Shown here piece after piece: positions 22,038 through 33,310 of a stretch of DNA of 55,317 nt (its first letter is position 1; every line of letters begins with the position of its first letter). Source of the stretch: Microbotryomycetes sp. JL201. Lineage: Eukaryota > Basidiomycota > Microbotryomycetes. The stretch covers positions 1 to 55,317 of the forward strand of contig JAQYUZ010000067.1 of the NCBI GenBank assembly GCA_033819885.1. Direction: 5' to 3'. A program made the position numbers and the translations under genes. Below the pieces are notes generated by a model. The model saw only the letters and a program-made list of their open reading frames with translations, ran no database searches and had not been told where the DNA came from.

Positions 22038-23275
22038 ATGATTGCGCAGATCCAAGTTCACGAGGGAGAGCTCGAATGGCGTCTTGACTGTCTGAAGCTG
22101 TTCTTACACCAAGACCGAATCTTGTCAGGGCTTGAACGACACGCGGACGGCCCATTTGTAGCCCAAAAGCTGTATCGAGTGCTCGAAGGATGCGATCATA
22201 TGGCGAATCTTGGTTTGCATCCGGCGTAAGTATACACGCTCTCTCCGTTGCAGCACGCATTCAAGGTTTTGTCGACCAGGGCTCGCGCGCAGCGTGTTAT
22301 ATTCATGTCTCAAATGGCTTCGCCGTCCAACAAGAACCCTCAAGCCGCAGTGCCATCGTTTTCAGCGGCAAGAGTCTCTTTGACAAACGGAGTGCACCTT
22401 CCGGAAGTTATGGATGGTCTTTGGAAAGGACTGATTGACACCGACCCAATCGTACTGAACAAATATGGAGTCAAGCTTTCATGGCTAGCTTTCTGCTGTT
22501 CGAGCCTGGCTGGCCGGATCCAAGAGCCCAGTGCTGATGTGAAGCGACTCTTTTCGTTGGTGTCTCAAGCTCGTGAACTACTCCTTCTGGTCAGCCATAC
22601 CACCAATACTTGTGCAGCTGCTTCTGGAAAGTTGGTTTATTGAAGAGCCTGTCGGACAGCTTTGTATCCGATTTTTCGACCGCCACGACTCGGAGTCGGC
22701 GGATTCTGACGCCGCAACGAAAGCGGCTGCTATATTGACACAAGCCGCCCAGACGTGGCACCTGCACAAATGGTCTGGAGATCTTCTGGCTCAATTACTT
22801 TCGGCTTTCAAAACGCCCTTTCCGCCTGACCTGTCGCTGACCAGCCACGAGCTCGCTTCGATGTTTGACCACGCATTTTCAATCGCAGCCAGCAGCAAAC
22901 CGCTCGAAGTCAGAGATTTTTCGCCGGCGCAAACCATTTGGATGTGTCAGACTCTTGAAGACTGTGAAAAGATTCCTGGAACCCGGTCAGTCCGCGTAGA
23001 TGCGCTCGACATGTCCCAGAAAGTTGCCGAGTGCGGGTTGGCTTTGAAAAACCAAGTAAAGGTAGTAAGTGCGAATGTTGTACCAAGCAAGCAAATCTGA
23101 GTTGATTTGCTTCAATGCTCAGTACTGTGAACGCCTTGATTGGTCTGACGATATAGCAAAGGCGCTTCGAGACGCTTTCATCTCTGCCCTGCCTCCGAAA
23201 GCCCAAGAAGATGGCAAGTACACTTGCAGGGCTCTCGAAATACCTCAAAGAGGTGGGGCAACGACAAAAGCTTGA
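22038..23275 (+). CDS. Hypothetical protein, four exons, 355 aa
   Basis: I do not recognise this protein. Exons 22038-22225, 22280-22559, 22618-23064 and 23123-23275 join in frame (1068 bp) through introns of 54, 58 and 58 bp with canonical ends. The product has no signal peptide or clear membrane helix. It is mostly helical by composition, with charged and aromatic segments (ELEWRLDCLKLFL near the N-terminus, WHLHKWSGDLLAQLL in the middle). It lies on the same strand as the phytochrome gene, 390 bp downstream, and converges with the GDSL esterase. A relation to light signalling would be a guess from position alone. The frame consistency over four exons argues that it is a real gene. Confidence 0.6.
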
Positions 23276-23436
23276 ACATTGCGCTGCTCCTCGGATCGGG
23301 AGATTGTTTGGCCGATCTCCGCAACGTCAGGAAATATTTTCCCAATTCCCTGCACACTAAAGCTCCACAGCCTAGACGCAAGATCAAGCGAGTCCAACTG
23401 TGGCGTTTGGTAATCTAGTCGATTGCAAGAGATCAA

Positions 23437-24802
23437 TTACAGCCCGAGTACTAGACCATTCATTTCTTGTGCCATTATCTTCATGACCTTGGTTGTCGGG
23501 TGCAACGTGTCAAAGTACAAATACTCTTCGGGATTCGAGCACACTTTGCCCGTCGTACTGTTATAGCATGCATCCAAGGTCTGCTTCAGTCCATACTTGG
23601 AAGGTGTCGTCGTCATTGATCGCCACTGTAGTCGGTTCACCTGAATCAGCGCAATTTTTTCAGGCAAAACCCAAGCACAAAGACGAACCAGCTTTGCCAT
23701 GTCGTAAAAGAACACACGTCCACTCGTCTGAGATTTTAGCTCGGCTGCGAATGCTGCCAAAGCATCGTTGTATTGAGAAGCAAGTTGACCGAGCACGGCA
23801 AGAGCCTTTTTGCGATCGACTTGGCTCAGGTTCTTTGGTAGCTGATAGGTGTAGGTCGGAACAGTCTCGAGAGGAGGAATGCCGACGATCAACGTGTCCA
23901 CTCCCCGAATTTGCGAGTTCAGCTTTGAGTTTGTCGCAATTGCTCTGATCGTGTTGACCATGTCTTTCACGTTCGCCGTCACGTTACGTTTTGCGTTGTA
24001 GACGGCCGAGTATGACATTTTCTGTTCCAGAGCATTTGACCAGATTTGTGCGACAGGATTAATGCCCGAGTTGAAGTAGTGCAAGACGCGACCTTGTCCG
24101 AGCTTGATAGAGCCTGCATCCACGTCGGACAAATATTGCTTTGCTTGGTCGTTGGCGGCGGGACTTTTGGCCCAAGTGCCGGCGAGACCATTGTTGACGA
24201 CCGACCCACCGTACGCGTCTGTCAACAAGTGTCAAGATGGGGCTCGTTGTCTGTGTCGCGAAGCGTCTCACAATCGATAAGGGCCACTCCAGATTTGGAT
24301 TGTTTGAGGGCCGGCTTTGTCGACAAATCAACCATCCACTCGACACCAACTTTGCCGTTCGTGTATCGCCCGCCGTACTTGTCAAACGGGTAGTACTGCC
24401 GCAGCGAATCTGCGTACTTTTTGTCGCGCGCGTGGGCGTTGTCTGCAGGCGCGTGAGTCTTGTTAGACACGTGACCCAGAAGTCATGCTACGTGAATGTG
24501 CACATACCGGTATACGACGCTCCGACTGCCACGACAGCCGAATAAAAATTTGCCGAGACGAGCTTGACGGAAGTCGACGGAGGTGCATTTGATTGCTGTT
24601 GCATTGGGATCGTGTCGGGCGACGTGTCTGAAGTTGGCACGAATACTTGTCCGAGGGCGTCCAGGAGGTCGCTGCCGTTGTTTGCAGTTGAGCTGGCTTG
24701 CGACTGTGCGCGCGTTGAGGAGCTTTCGACAGGCCGGGCGAGCGCCGTAGCGTGCTGCAACACGACGAGCGCGAGTGCAAAAGGCAGTGCTTTCAGTTGC
24801 AT
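23437..24802 (-). CDS. Secreted GDSL/SGNH esterase
   Basis: A secreted serine esterase of the GDSL (SGNH) type, related to carbohydrate-esterase-16-like enzymes. The start MQLKALPFALALVVL is a signal peptide with a cut expected after ALA. A Ser/Gln-rich linker of ~70 residues follows. Block I reads VAVGASYTDNAHARD, with the nucleophile Ser in GASYTDN, split by an intron around 24445-24508. Next come YAYGGSVVNNGL, the GVDTLIVGIPPLETVPTYTY block, and the catalytic D-x-x-H in FDTLHPTTKVM close to the C-terminus. An intron inside KL-VNRLQ (about 23630-23695) is required to keep the frame. The likely substrate is an acyl or acetyl ester on plant or fungal wall polymers, which is inference. It converges with the unknown gene at 22038-23275. 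Confidence 0.85.
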
Positions 24803-25581
24803 GTTTGTACGAGGGTGATGGAGAGGAAAAGAACAAGGAGAGAAGCGTCGCGGACAGGAACGCGGCTTGTGGGTGCGCGAGCGCGGTGCTGCGGGAAAGG
24901 GCAGGCCGTCCCGTCTGTGGGAGCACGTTGGCTGGCACCGAGACATTCGACAAACAGGCCTGGCCCAGCTGGCGAATGTACTACGTGCGGTGAATATCTC
25001 TTCAACACAGCAGCAAGCACCGACACCCGCATTACATCACCACAACAGCAGTCTGACCCGTGTCCTTTTCGGACATGCTGCACCGCATGCCGGGTGCTCG
25101 GGTCACGTCAACCGACCCAGTCGGCGCCATCTGGGAACACAATAACGAATCAGATTGCGATGCTATATTCTCAAACTGAGGCGCTGAATCGGCATGTCCG
25201 CTTGTGCGCTGCACAGACTACAGTATTACTGTGGCCGGTATTGTGTCAGGCGCTCCCCGCCCAGCAAAATGGCTGGCGAATCCGACGCCACCAAGACCAG
25301 GCCATGCTGGAGTCCAAGCGCTAGTATATTCTCGTCAGAATAGCCTCTTAGCTCATGAAGGAGGCGCAGATTGAGTTTAAATGTTGCTCAGGACAGGGCG
25401 ATGACGTGGCAGGGGAGCCCTTAGATAGGAGGTTGCCGCCGCTGTCGAGCTCATTAATTTGGGTCAGGGGCATACCGTCTCTGCGTGAGCAACACTTTGT
25501 CTTTGCTACAGCTGTTCTGTCACGTACTGCGAGTTGACGGCGCCTGCAGTGTCGTTCACGTCCAACACTCTGCCCGCTGCC
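24803..25581. other. Divergent region between GDSL esterase and KH protein
   Basis: About 780 bp between two divergent ATGs. Several open frames cross it on both strands, but none shows a conserved motif or sensible splice pattern. It probably contains two promoters and 5' UTRs. Nothing else is supported. Confidence 0.4.
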
Positions 25582-27408
25582 ATGTCGACGGAAGCTGCAG
25601 CCGACGCACGCAAGCGCAAATGGGATGAGCCTGGAGCAGCTCCAAGTGCCGATGGCGCAAGTGGTGATGGTGCAGCTGCGCCTGCTGCCAAGCAGCAAAA
25701 GACCGACGGCGCCGCCGAGCTCGAAGGCGGCCAGGACGCGCTCGACGCTGCGGGTGAGCGTGTCGATGAAACTATTCAGTTGCAAATTGCTGAAAGTGCC
25801 CACCTCGATCGCAGCCCAAGTCGCCGCTAGGCTGAGCGCCCAATATGCTCCAAAGGCCGCATCGGGCGGCGTGTACGTAAAGGACCAGCGCGAAGCGAGC
25901 GACCCGGAGTAAGCTCAACCTGCTACATAGGCGCTTAGCGTTGGTTTCGGCCGCTGAATCCTGCGGGTCCCGTGCGTCCTCCCGCCAGGTTCGTCAAAGA
26001 CATTGAAATCAACGACATGCGCAACCGTTACGTCTTGACAAAAGGATCTACGCAGCAACAGGTTGGTCTCATGGCCCTGGGTCTTTCGCCACTACACGCA
26101 CGACACATCCGCTGACAGTCCCCAATTCAGATCTTGGCCGACACAGGAGCCAACGTGCAATCCAAAGGCTTGTGGTACCCCGACAAGTCGATGGCTACCG
26201 ATAAAGACCCTCCGCTGTATTTGCACATCACCGCCGTGCGCTTTTTCTATGCCAGCAGATACCTGAAACTCTTGCCTCCACGCTCACTCCCTCGCTCATG
26301 CAGGACACGGCCGAAAAACTGCAAAAAGGTGTCGAGGCAGTCGAAAAACTGATCGAGCAAGAGCTCGGTCCCTTGTTGGACGAGCGTCGATTCAGGCGGC
26401 GCGAAGACGAGCCGCGCGAAAAGCGCAAGTGGCTCGAGGAAAAAATTCCGATCGACGTCGAGCCCCTTCGCAACTTTAACGTGCGAGCCAAGGTCGTCGG
26501 TCCTGGTGGACTGTTTGTCAAATTCATTCAGCAAGAGACGGGCACACGAGTGCAGATCAAAGGAACTGGCTCTGGCTTTATCGAGACGGAGACTGGCAGA
26601 GAGTCTGAGGACCCAATGCACATCCACGTCGCGTGAGTGACCAATCACTTTATCACGCTACACACCGGGGCTGACACGTTCCGCAAACGCACTAGTGGTC
26701 CAGACGAGGCCATGGTAGAACGTGCCGTCGAGCTAGGCAAGGATTTGCTTACAGTAGTCAAGGAAGAGCATGCAAAGGCGCGTGCCGTGCTTGAACAGCA
26801 ATGGGCTGCGCAGCAGCAGGGCTATCAGCCACAGCAGCCTCCGTACGGCGGTCAACAAGGCTATGGCGGCCAGCAACAACCATACCAGGGCGGCTACCAG
26901 GTAGGCACACGTCATGTAGTGCGATACACTCACATGTAGCTGACGCTAGTCCACACAGCAATCGCCTTATGGCGCCGGCGTCACTGCTCCGTTGCCGCAA
27001 GGAGAAGCGCCTCCACCGCCTCCTCCATCGGGTGATGCACCGCCCGGACCCCCAGCCGACCCCTCGCAGCCTGGAGGTCAACAGGCGTCTGCGGAACAAT
27101 GGGCTGCGTACTGGAACTCGCTCGACCCGGCATCACAGGCGTACTATACACAGTGCGCTGATTGACTATCCACCAGCCACAATTCAGAAAGCTGAATTGC
27201 TTCCCACAGGTACTATGCTGCCTACCAGCAAGGTGGGTACAGTGGATCTCCTGCTACACAGGGCCAAACACCTCAACCGCCGCAAGGAGGCAGTGCGCCG
27301 CCACCGCCACCACCCAGTTCAGCGCCACCACCACCGCCTCCTCAAGGTGACGAGCAGAAAGGTGGCAGCGGTAGATTTGGTGCTGTGCCTCCTCCTCCGG
27401 GCTTGTAG
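25582..27408 (+). CDS. KH-domain RNA-binding protein, KHDC4/BLOM7-like
   Basis: Two KH-type modules arranged as in KHDC4 (BLOM7), a splicing-linked RNA-binding protein, so a nuclear role in pre-mRNA processing is likely. The N-terminus (MSTEAAADARKRKWDEPG) is basic. The first module spans FVKDIEIND, LTKGSTQQQI and PPLYLHITA. The second contains NFNVRAKVVGPGG (the GxxG loop), FVKFIQQETGTRVQIKG and GSGFIETETGRES. The C-terminal ~150 residues are Gln/Gly/Tyr- and proline-rich, with WAAYWNSLDP and YYAAYQQGGY repeats and a final PPPPGL. Exon boundaries include 25582-25753, 25815-25908, 25989-26061, 26131-26235, 26304-26632, 26696-26900 and from 26959. A last intron follows AYYT, and the CDS ends at 27408. 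All checked junctions are in phase. Confidence 0.82.
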
Positions 27409-27678
27409 ACTTTGTCGTGCCGAGTGTTATGAAAAAGAGCCAAAGCTCGAGCATGCCGATCTGGTTATACCGGATCATATCGGTGACGGGAGATCGAGTG
27501 CGTGTTTGTGCGAATCCGATGTATGATTACATGAGACAAACATTGCATAATTTCGTGAATCAATACAAAGCCCAGACCTACAAAGCCCAGACCCGAGAAA
27601 TCACCCCGACACTACTTGCTTTCGATTCTCCCCACGAGTTTCAACACAAAACAAGGGCCCCCTTTTGTCTTTCTCCCT

Positions 27679-29760
27679 TTAAACCTTGTACTCGATTTCT
27701 TCTACTGAGCCCGACCTTGAAGATTTTGAATCTTGACGACTTCCAAGTGCCGCTCGTTCGGCTTCTTGTTTGATCTTGATCTCTTCAGCCAACATGGCTT
27801 CGCGCACTTCGGCGTCGTCGTAAACGGTAGCGGCCTCTTCAGTCGTGAGGTTTCGCGTCTCCCTCACTCCAAAGTACACGACGACGAGGTACACGGCCAA
27901 CAATGCCACGTACAAAATGTAGTATTTCCATGCGATTCTGGAATAGCGGCAAAAAAAAAAACACAAGAAAGAAAAGTCAGAACAAATTCAATGCAAAGGC
28001 GGAGCAGGAAGACGGGTGGACTCACGCTGCAAGGGCAACGGGGTTGGCAAACTGGTTCAAAGTTTGTGTGGCGTTTTGCGTAAAGACGTAGAGCGCGACC
28101 GATTTCGCGCGAAGTGACAAAGGCGACATTTCACCGACCATCAACGCAGGAAGGGGTGTCCAAGCGAGCGAGTAAGAGGCCATGAACAAGTAGACCATTG
28201 GGACGATGACGATGCCGGTAGCGCTTTGCTTTGTGCTGGCGTATGCTCCACTCGTACCAGTGATGATGATGAAACATACGAGCATCATGACGAGCGAGGT
28301 GAGAAGCAGTGGTCGACGTCCGAATCGCTCAACGAGCGAGGCGCCACCCATCGACACGAACCAGCAAAAGATGGACAGGCCGCCGTTGATGCCAGAGATT
28401 TGAGCGGGCTGTGTGATACCGTTCTGACGCAAGATTGGTGCGATGTAATACTGGACGACACCGTTGCCGGCAAACTGGGTGACGAAGGCGAGGAAGATGA
28501 CCATAAAGAAGCGACGGCGGTTGCCGGCGGTAGCAAAAAATGCCATCCAGCCGGTCGATCTCGAGGCGCGCTTCTCGATTTCGATGCCAGTCTTGATCTC
28601 GCGGACTTCGAGCATGACAAGGTCGTCGTCCATCTTGCCGTTGGCGCTGCAAGAGCAAGAGAAAGCTCAGTCCGCTGCGGACTCGCGGTTTGAGAAACAC
28701 CAGAACTGACTGGAACTCTGCCAAAATCTTGTGAGCTTCCTCCTCGCGACCTTGAGCAATCAACCAGCGTGGGGACTCTGGGACAAAGTACAAGCCGGCC
28801 AAGAACACGATGGGGCCAAGACCCTGGACCAAGTTCGGAATGCGCCATCCCCACGAGAGCAGCTTGGATTGGTAGACCATGGCGAATGTCAACCATGAAG
28901 CAAAGATCGAGCCCACGTCTGTGCATGCGGGCAAGTCAGTTCCGTGAACGGATTGAGTACGCGACATGCCCACTGACAGAAAAAGGTTGTCAGGAAGCCT
29001 CCGGCCTTTGAGCGGACACGGGGGTGTGCGATCTCTGGGATGAGCGACGCGGCACACATCATGGCGCCAGCCGTACCGAAACCGAGGAATACGCGCGAGC
29101 CGATAAGCTGGCCAACGTTTTGTGCGCAGCCACCAAAGATGGCGCCGGCCAACATGAAGACACCTGCGATGTAACCGACCATCTTGCGGCCGTATTTGTC
29201 GGCCACCCATGCGAGGACGATTGTACCAGGAAGTTTGGGAAAGTAATATGTTGCAGCGATGAGACCGAGCTTTGTGCCTTTGGGTGCGCCCTGAGACGAG
29301 GAGCTCGAGTCAGCTGGGCAGGTTCTCAGGCCACGCTCGGACGTGTGTACTTACAAAGTCGCTTTGCCAGACGGGCAGGGCTTGGAGACCGGCGAGCAGA
29401 CTACCATCGTAGCCGAGAGAGTAGCTGCACGATCGCGCGCGTCAGTCGTCGCGTTGACTAGAGATTCGCGCAGCCGCGGATTTGCGAAGGGCGACCAAGC
29501 GCCAAGTTTCACATCGCCGACGGTCGCGTCAGACTGTATCGACTTACACGGCGCAGTACAGGACCAGCAGATGGATGAATCCTGCATTGGACCACGAGTC
29601 AGCCTCCGAGTGATGCTGAAAGCAGCAGACTCGACACCGAAACTGCCGCTTCCGCGACGGCCAACGCTACCGATGAGCTGCAAAACTGACCTTTGCGCAT
29701 GCCCGGGTCGCGGAACCATTGCGGGTGTGTGTTGTTGTCGAGCTCCTTAAAGTTGACCAT
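27679..29760 (-). CDS. MFS sugar transporter
   Basis: A plasma-membrane sugar/H+ symporter or facilitator of the fungal MFS sugar-porter family (hexose or lactose-permease-like). The start MVNFKELDNN is followed by a short second exon (GFIHLLVLYCA), then VYSLGYDGSLLAGLQALP. Family signatures: DKYGRKMVGY in the loop between helices 2 and 3, GFGTAGAM, PESPRWLIAQGR after helix 6, ERFGRRPLLL in the second half, and a late YFGVRETRNLTTEE ending. The C-terminal tail is Lys/Glu/Ser-rich (SKSSRSGSVEEIEYKV). About seven exons are needed. Donors at the exon ends (GTAAGT after QSDF, for example) are canonical. The substrate cannot be read from sequence. It converges with the KH protein gene, leaving ~270 bp for both 3' ends. 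Confidence 0.88.
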
Positions 29761-30854
29761 CCTTGTTTAGGTGATCTTGTGTGGAGAATCGATGGGATGG
29801 ATGAGGAGGAGAGAGGCGACGCGGGGCCACGCCTTTTGAGCTTTGTCCGCTTCAGTCGGCACCAGAACACATGTGCCTGAGCCTGTCCACACGAAAGAAA
29901 TGACCGGCGGGTCAGACCCGGAAAGCGCGAGCCGGCCTTGGCGAACAGGCGCAATTCAACCGGCTAGCGGCTCTCGCTGCGCACTTCATCCCCGGGCAAT
30001 TTGGCATTGTCCCGATCAATTACCGGCCAGTTTCAGGTTGTACGGGGGCCGCCGCACGATCATTGACCGGCGGGGCAAGGAGCCATCAGAATACTGTATT
30101 ACAACTCCAAGAGGGCAGAGTCACGATTGACTACATTTCGTGGTCCCATCCGAGTGCGCGCTGACTGAGACAGAATAGTATTTGATATTTTACGGCAAGA
30201 TCGTAGTCTGACGCAGGCTTTCGAACACTTACTACACTACGATCCGCTCCAATGCACAGAGTGAAACCTTTCTCGTACATATTGTAGCCCTTTTCCGCAA
30301 CCAGTCAGCTGAAAACAAAACTGGGGCGATCACCCCGGCCGGCCAATTCTGCGGTGCGGCGGCCCGGCATATCATCGGTTAATTTCTATGCTCACGCGAA
30401 GTTGAGCTTTAAACTGGCCGGGACTTTTCCAAGAATCTCCGCTCCAACCCGGGGCGGATTGCAAGGGAAGGCTTTGTTCGCATCCGCAATTGTGGGAGCA
30501 GTACAGATCATGACGCGGCCAATTTCGGCACGCAGGCCAGGCGGGGGCTGGGGCGGACTTCACTCTGATGGTTTCCAAGGTCTTGACAACCAGGCGGTCC
30601 GCCCTTGAGATCCGCATACATGGCCCTGTACATGCACAGCCCAGTAGAGGGAGGTTGCCTACCTTTAGAAGACTGATCAGCATTGAGTTGCAGCGCATTT
30701 CAAAGGTATTTAGTATTTGTCCAGGCGCGGACTGCAGTGGAATTACACGTCTGATTGATTGCCACAGGTTTGGAAGCGCGTTCTAACCTTGGAAATTCAT
30801 ACCACCACTCATCATCCTCGTGAGACAAGTACGACTTCGCTCCTGCAGATCTAT
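29761..30854. other. Long intergenic region, no gene seen
   Basis: About 1.1 kb between the transporter ATG and the mS41 stop. Open frames here (for example plus 30354-30608, minus 30372-30698) have no recognisable domains and no plausible splice partners. The left part, next to the transporter, is presumably its promoter. Several GC-rich CCGGCC/GGCCGG stretches occur at 30000-30080 and 30330-30420. No tRNA, repeat family or relic gene was recognised. Confidence 0.45.
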
Positions 30855-31513
30855 CTACCGCACCCTCTTGCCAAACTGAATCTTGGGTCCCCATCCCCTA
30901 TACTTTTTCTTTGGTTTTGACGGGATTGCCAATGTTTCGATATCGTGACCTTGCCTGTCGCGAACGAACAGTGTCAAAAGTTACATTTCGAAGAGACCGG
31001 TGTCAATCCCCGACTGACCTGTACTTTTCCAACACCCAGAGCAGGTACCGACGATCCTTTGTCGACATGCCAGCGTCTGCCAATTCTTGACCAGACTTTG
31101 TAAACAGAGCAGGCCACGTGAGATCTTCACCGAGCTTTGTGGCGTATTGATCGAGTCCTCTGCCTGCGGCTTTCAGAAGCGCTTCGGGTGATGCAATGGC
31201 GCCTGTGAGTAGCTCATGAAAGCGTCAGCATGCGCAGGTGGAATTGCCATGCCCAAGTCGACAAGCATAGAAGCTCGCCGCTACGGAGCCGACGCGCGCT
31301 TGCTCGAGCGCGACGGCATGGCGATATCTTACCTGATGGCTGCGGTATCCTAGCAGGTGCCGTTGCTGGTGCGTGAAGGCCGCGTCGCAGTGCATACGGC
31401 GATAACGACGGGGAGGCAGCAGCGAGGGCCCTCGCTCCGACAGCAAACGATGCTGCCTGTCGCCAGCATGGACATAGCATCGTCCTAGATGCCGATGTCG
31501 AAAGCAGTGCCAT
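30855..31513 (-). CDS. FYV4: Mitochondrial small ribosomal subunit protein mS41 (IGR/FYV4 family)
   Basis: A mitoribosomal small-subunit protein with the IGR motif. Exons 31513-31333, 31202-31019 and 30954-30855 join in frame. The N-terminus is a likely mitochondrial targeting peptide (MALLSTSASRTMLCPCWRQ, rich in Ala/Arg/Ser). The core has GAIASPEALLKAAGRGLDQY, then the IGR-type segment AGMSTKDRRYLLWVLEKYR. The basic tail PKKKYRGWGPKIQFGKRVR is characteristic of the family. The product is about 155 aa, typical for mS41. It is transcribed divergently from another gene with a mitochondrial-type leader, 161 bp away. Confidence 0.85.
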
Positions 31514-31674
31514 GTCGTGGGCGCGAAACACCTGACAGGAGGTCCCCGAAATCCGAAAAAAAGTCGCGAGGATGAAAAGAAACGACTTTCAGGCTATTGA
31601 CGCCTCCTGCTCGCTCAACTAGCGACGCAAGGCTCACGTTTACAACCTAACCCTACCCTCAAGTTACTACCGAG
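31514..31674. promoter_or_regulatory. Short divergent promoter, mS41 / RRM protein
   Basis: Only 161 bp separate the two start codons, so the promoters must overlap. Both genes encode N-termini of mitochondrial type, so co-regulation is plausible. The region contains an AAAAAAAGTCGCGAGGATG tract and pyrimidine-rich DNA near the plus-strand start. I recognise no specific factor site. Confidence 0.5.
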
Positions 31675-33155
31675 ATGCTCCGGACTACATTTGCAGCAGC
31701 GCGACGGACGCTCGCGCGGTCGGCTGCGCTCACCAAGGCCGCCCGAGTTGACAGCACACCGCTGGCACGCAAGCATGTCGGCCTGATGGGTTTGTGAGTC
31801 ATACAGCCTGTCACTTCATCCGAGACGCCACTCTAGGTTCTCGAATGCGCGAACGCGGCGGCGACACTTTTTCCCTGTGACGACAAACATACAAGCTCAA
31901 CAGTCCCAGGCTGCACATTCTCTTCAGAGAGTGCTTGCAGCGACTGCCGATAAAATTTCTTCTTCTTCTTCATTTCTGAGGTTTCCGCCAAGCCGAAGCA
32001 ACAGCCAACCAACTACGCGGTTTTGATTCGAATGCTAATTCATTTCTCGCACGCCGTACGCGTAGGCCCAGCACACGCTCATTCACGTCTGCTTTGACTC
32101 GCCGCTCGGAAAAAGCGCCCGAGTCCAAGCCCACCGAAGCAGAAGCCGAAGTGCGAGCAGACCAAGGCTTGGCCGAGGAACAAACTCCTCAATCGACAAT
32201 GTCGGCGCAAGAAGCAGCCCAGCCCGAGCTCGCTCAAGATGTTGCCAACCCTGTTGAATCGGCCGCGCAGGAAGCAGAAGACGTGCCCCCGTCTCTCCCG
32301 ACAGAGTCTGAGGCTGACGTGCGAGCAGATGTTCTCGATGCATCTCCGGAGCAATTGGCCTCCGCAGAGCCTACCGAAGACGAGTTGACCAAGCGGACCG
32401 TGTTCGTTGGCGGTCTCAGCTTCAGCGTCGACAACGAGTGGCTCAAGGACGAGATCCTGGCTGCGCTCGATGTTGACTCTGGCGTTGACTTTGTTCGTGT
32501 GGCTCGCAACAATATGGGAAAATCCAAGGGGTGAGCTGCTCGTCTTTTGCACACTCCTTCCGGCAACTGACAGCTCCCGTCACATCCCAGCTTTGCCTTC
32601 ATCCAACTATCAACGCCCGAACTCGCCGAAAAGCTCACAGAGCTCTCCCTCGCCATCGACGGCCGCCCGACCGAGTTCAGGCCATCGCAGACTCCTGCCA
32701 TCCGTCGCAACACGCCCAACTCTCCTCGTCAAGAACGAACTCGATCCGCTCGCGACGTAAGAACTTCGGCACGCAACGAACCTTCAAACACGGTCTGGCT
32801 CGGCAACGTTCCATGGACGACGGACGAGTCCGACATTCAAGACTACATGTCTCAATTTGGCAACGTTGTGAGGGTGTCTGCCCCTAGGGACAGGGAGACG
32901 AATCGAAGTAGAGGTATCGCGTACGTTCAGTACGAAAGTCAAGAAGAGGCAGAGGGTGCAGTCAGAGAGGCGTACGAAGGACAAGGGTTGCAGATCAACG
33001 ACAGGTCTCTCGCGGTTGATTACGCAGAGGTCAAGACACAGTCTTACGGACAAAGGAATGGACAAGACAGGAGGAACAATAACGGACGAGCAAGGAGGGG
33101 AAACTTTGATGGTGAACGGAGACGCCGTGACCGTCGCTTCGAGGACGAAGAATGA
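31675..33155 (+). CDS. Two-RRM RNA-binding protein with mitochondrial-type leader
   Basis: The start MLRTTFAAARRTLARSAALT is a classical mitochondrial targeting sequence. An unusually long 272-bp intron (31794-32065) follows. A Glu/Ala-rich acidic stretch of ~90 residues precedes the first RRM: RNP2 is TVFVGGLSF and RNP1 is GKSKGFAFIQL, the latter split by an intron at 32531. The second RRM starts TVWLGNVPW and has RSRGIAYVQYES as RNP1. The C-terminus is an RGG-like Arg/Gly/Asn-rich tail ending RRRRDRRFEDEE. The order (acidic region, RRMs, Arg/Gly tail) resembles nucleolin-type proteins, but the leader suggests action on mitochondrial RNA. Which RNAs are bound is unknown. It converges with the large axis-like protein gene, 155 bp away. 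Confidence 0.8.
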
Positions 33156-33310
33156 TTTTGCTCTCTTGGTTTCAGTTTGTTGTACGCAAAAACAAAATGT
33201 TTGAGAAAAGTAAACTCCGTGTTTGAGACGGAAAAAATCGCACCAATTCAAGTCAAGCGACAACACAAGTGAGAAAAGGGGGGGTCCCAAGTGGGACCAG
33301 TAGGAAGCAG

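Noticed and set aside
22226-22617. Apparent 28-nt introns in two unknown genes (22226-22253, 22590-22617, and about 1601-1628 on the minus strand)
   Set aside because: Each has canonical ends, but exon phases fit properly only with longer introns of 54, 58 and 52 bp that use nearby donors or acceptors. The short versions are coincidences.
29761-30854. Possible genes or an element in the 1.1-kb region upstream of the transporter
   Set aside because: Open frames are short, lack domains and do not splice sensibly. No terminal repeats or transposase/reverse-transcriptase motifs were seen.
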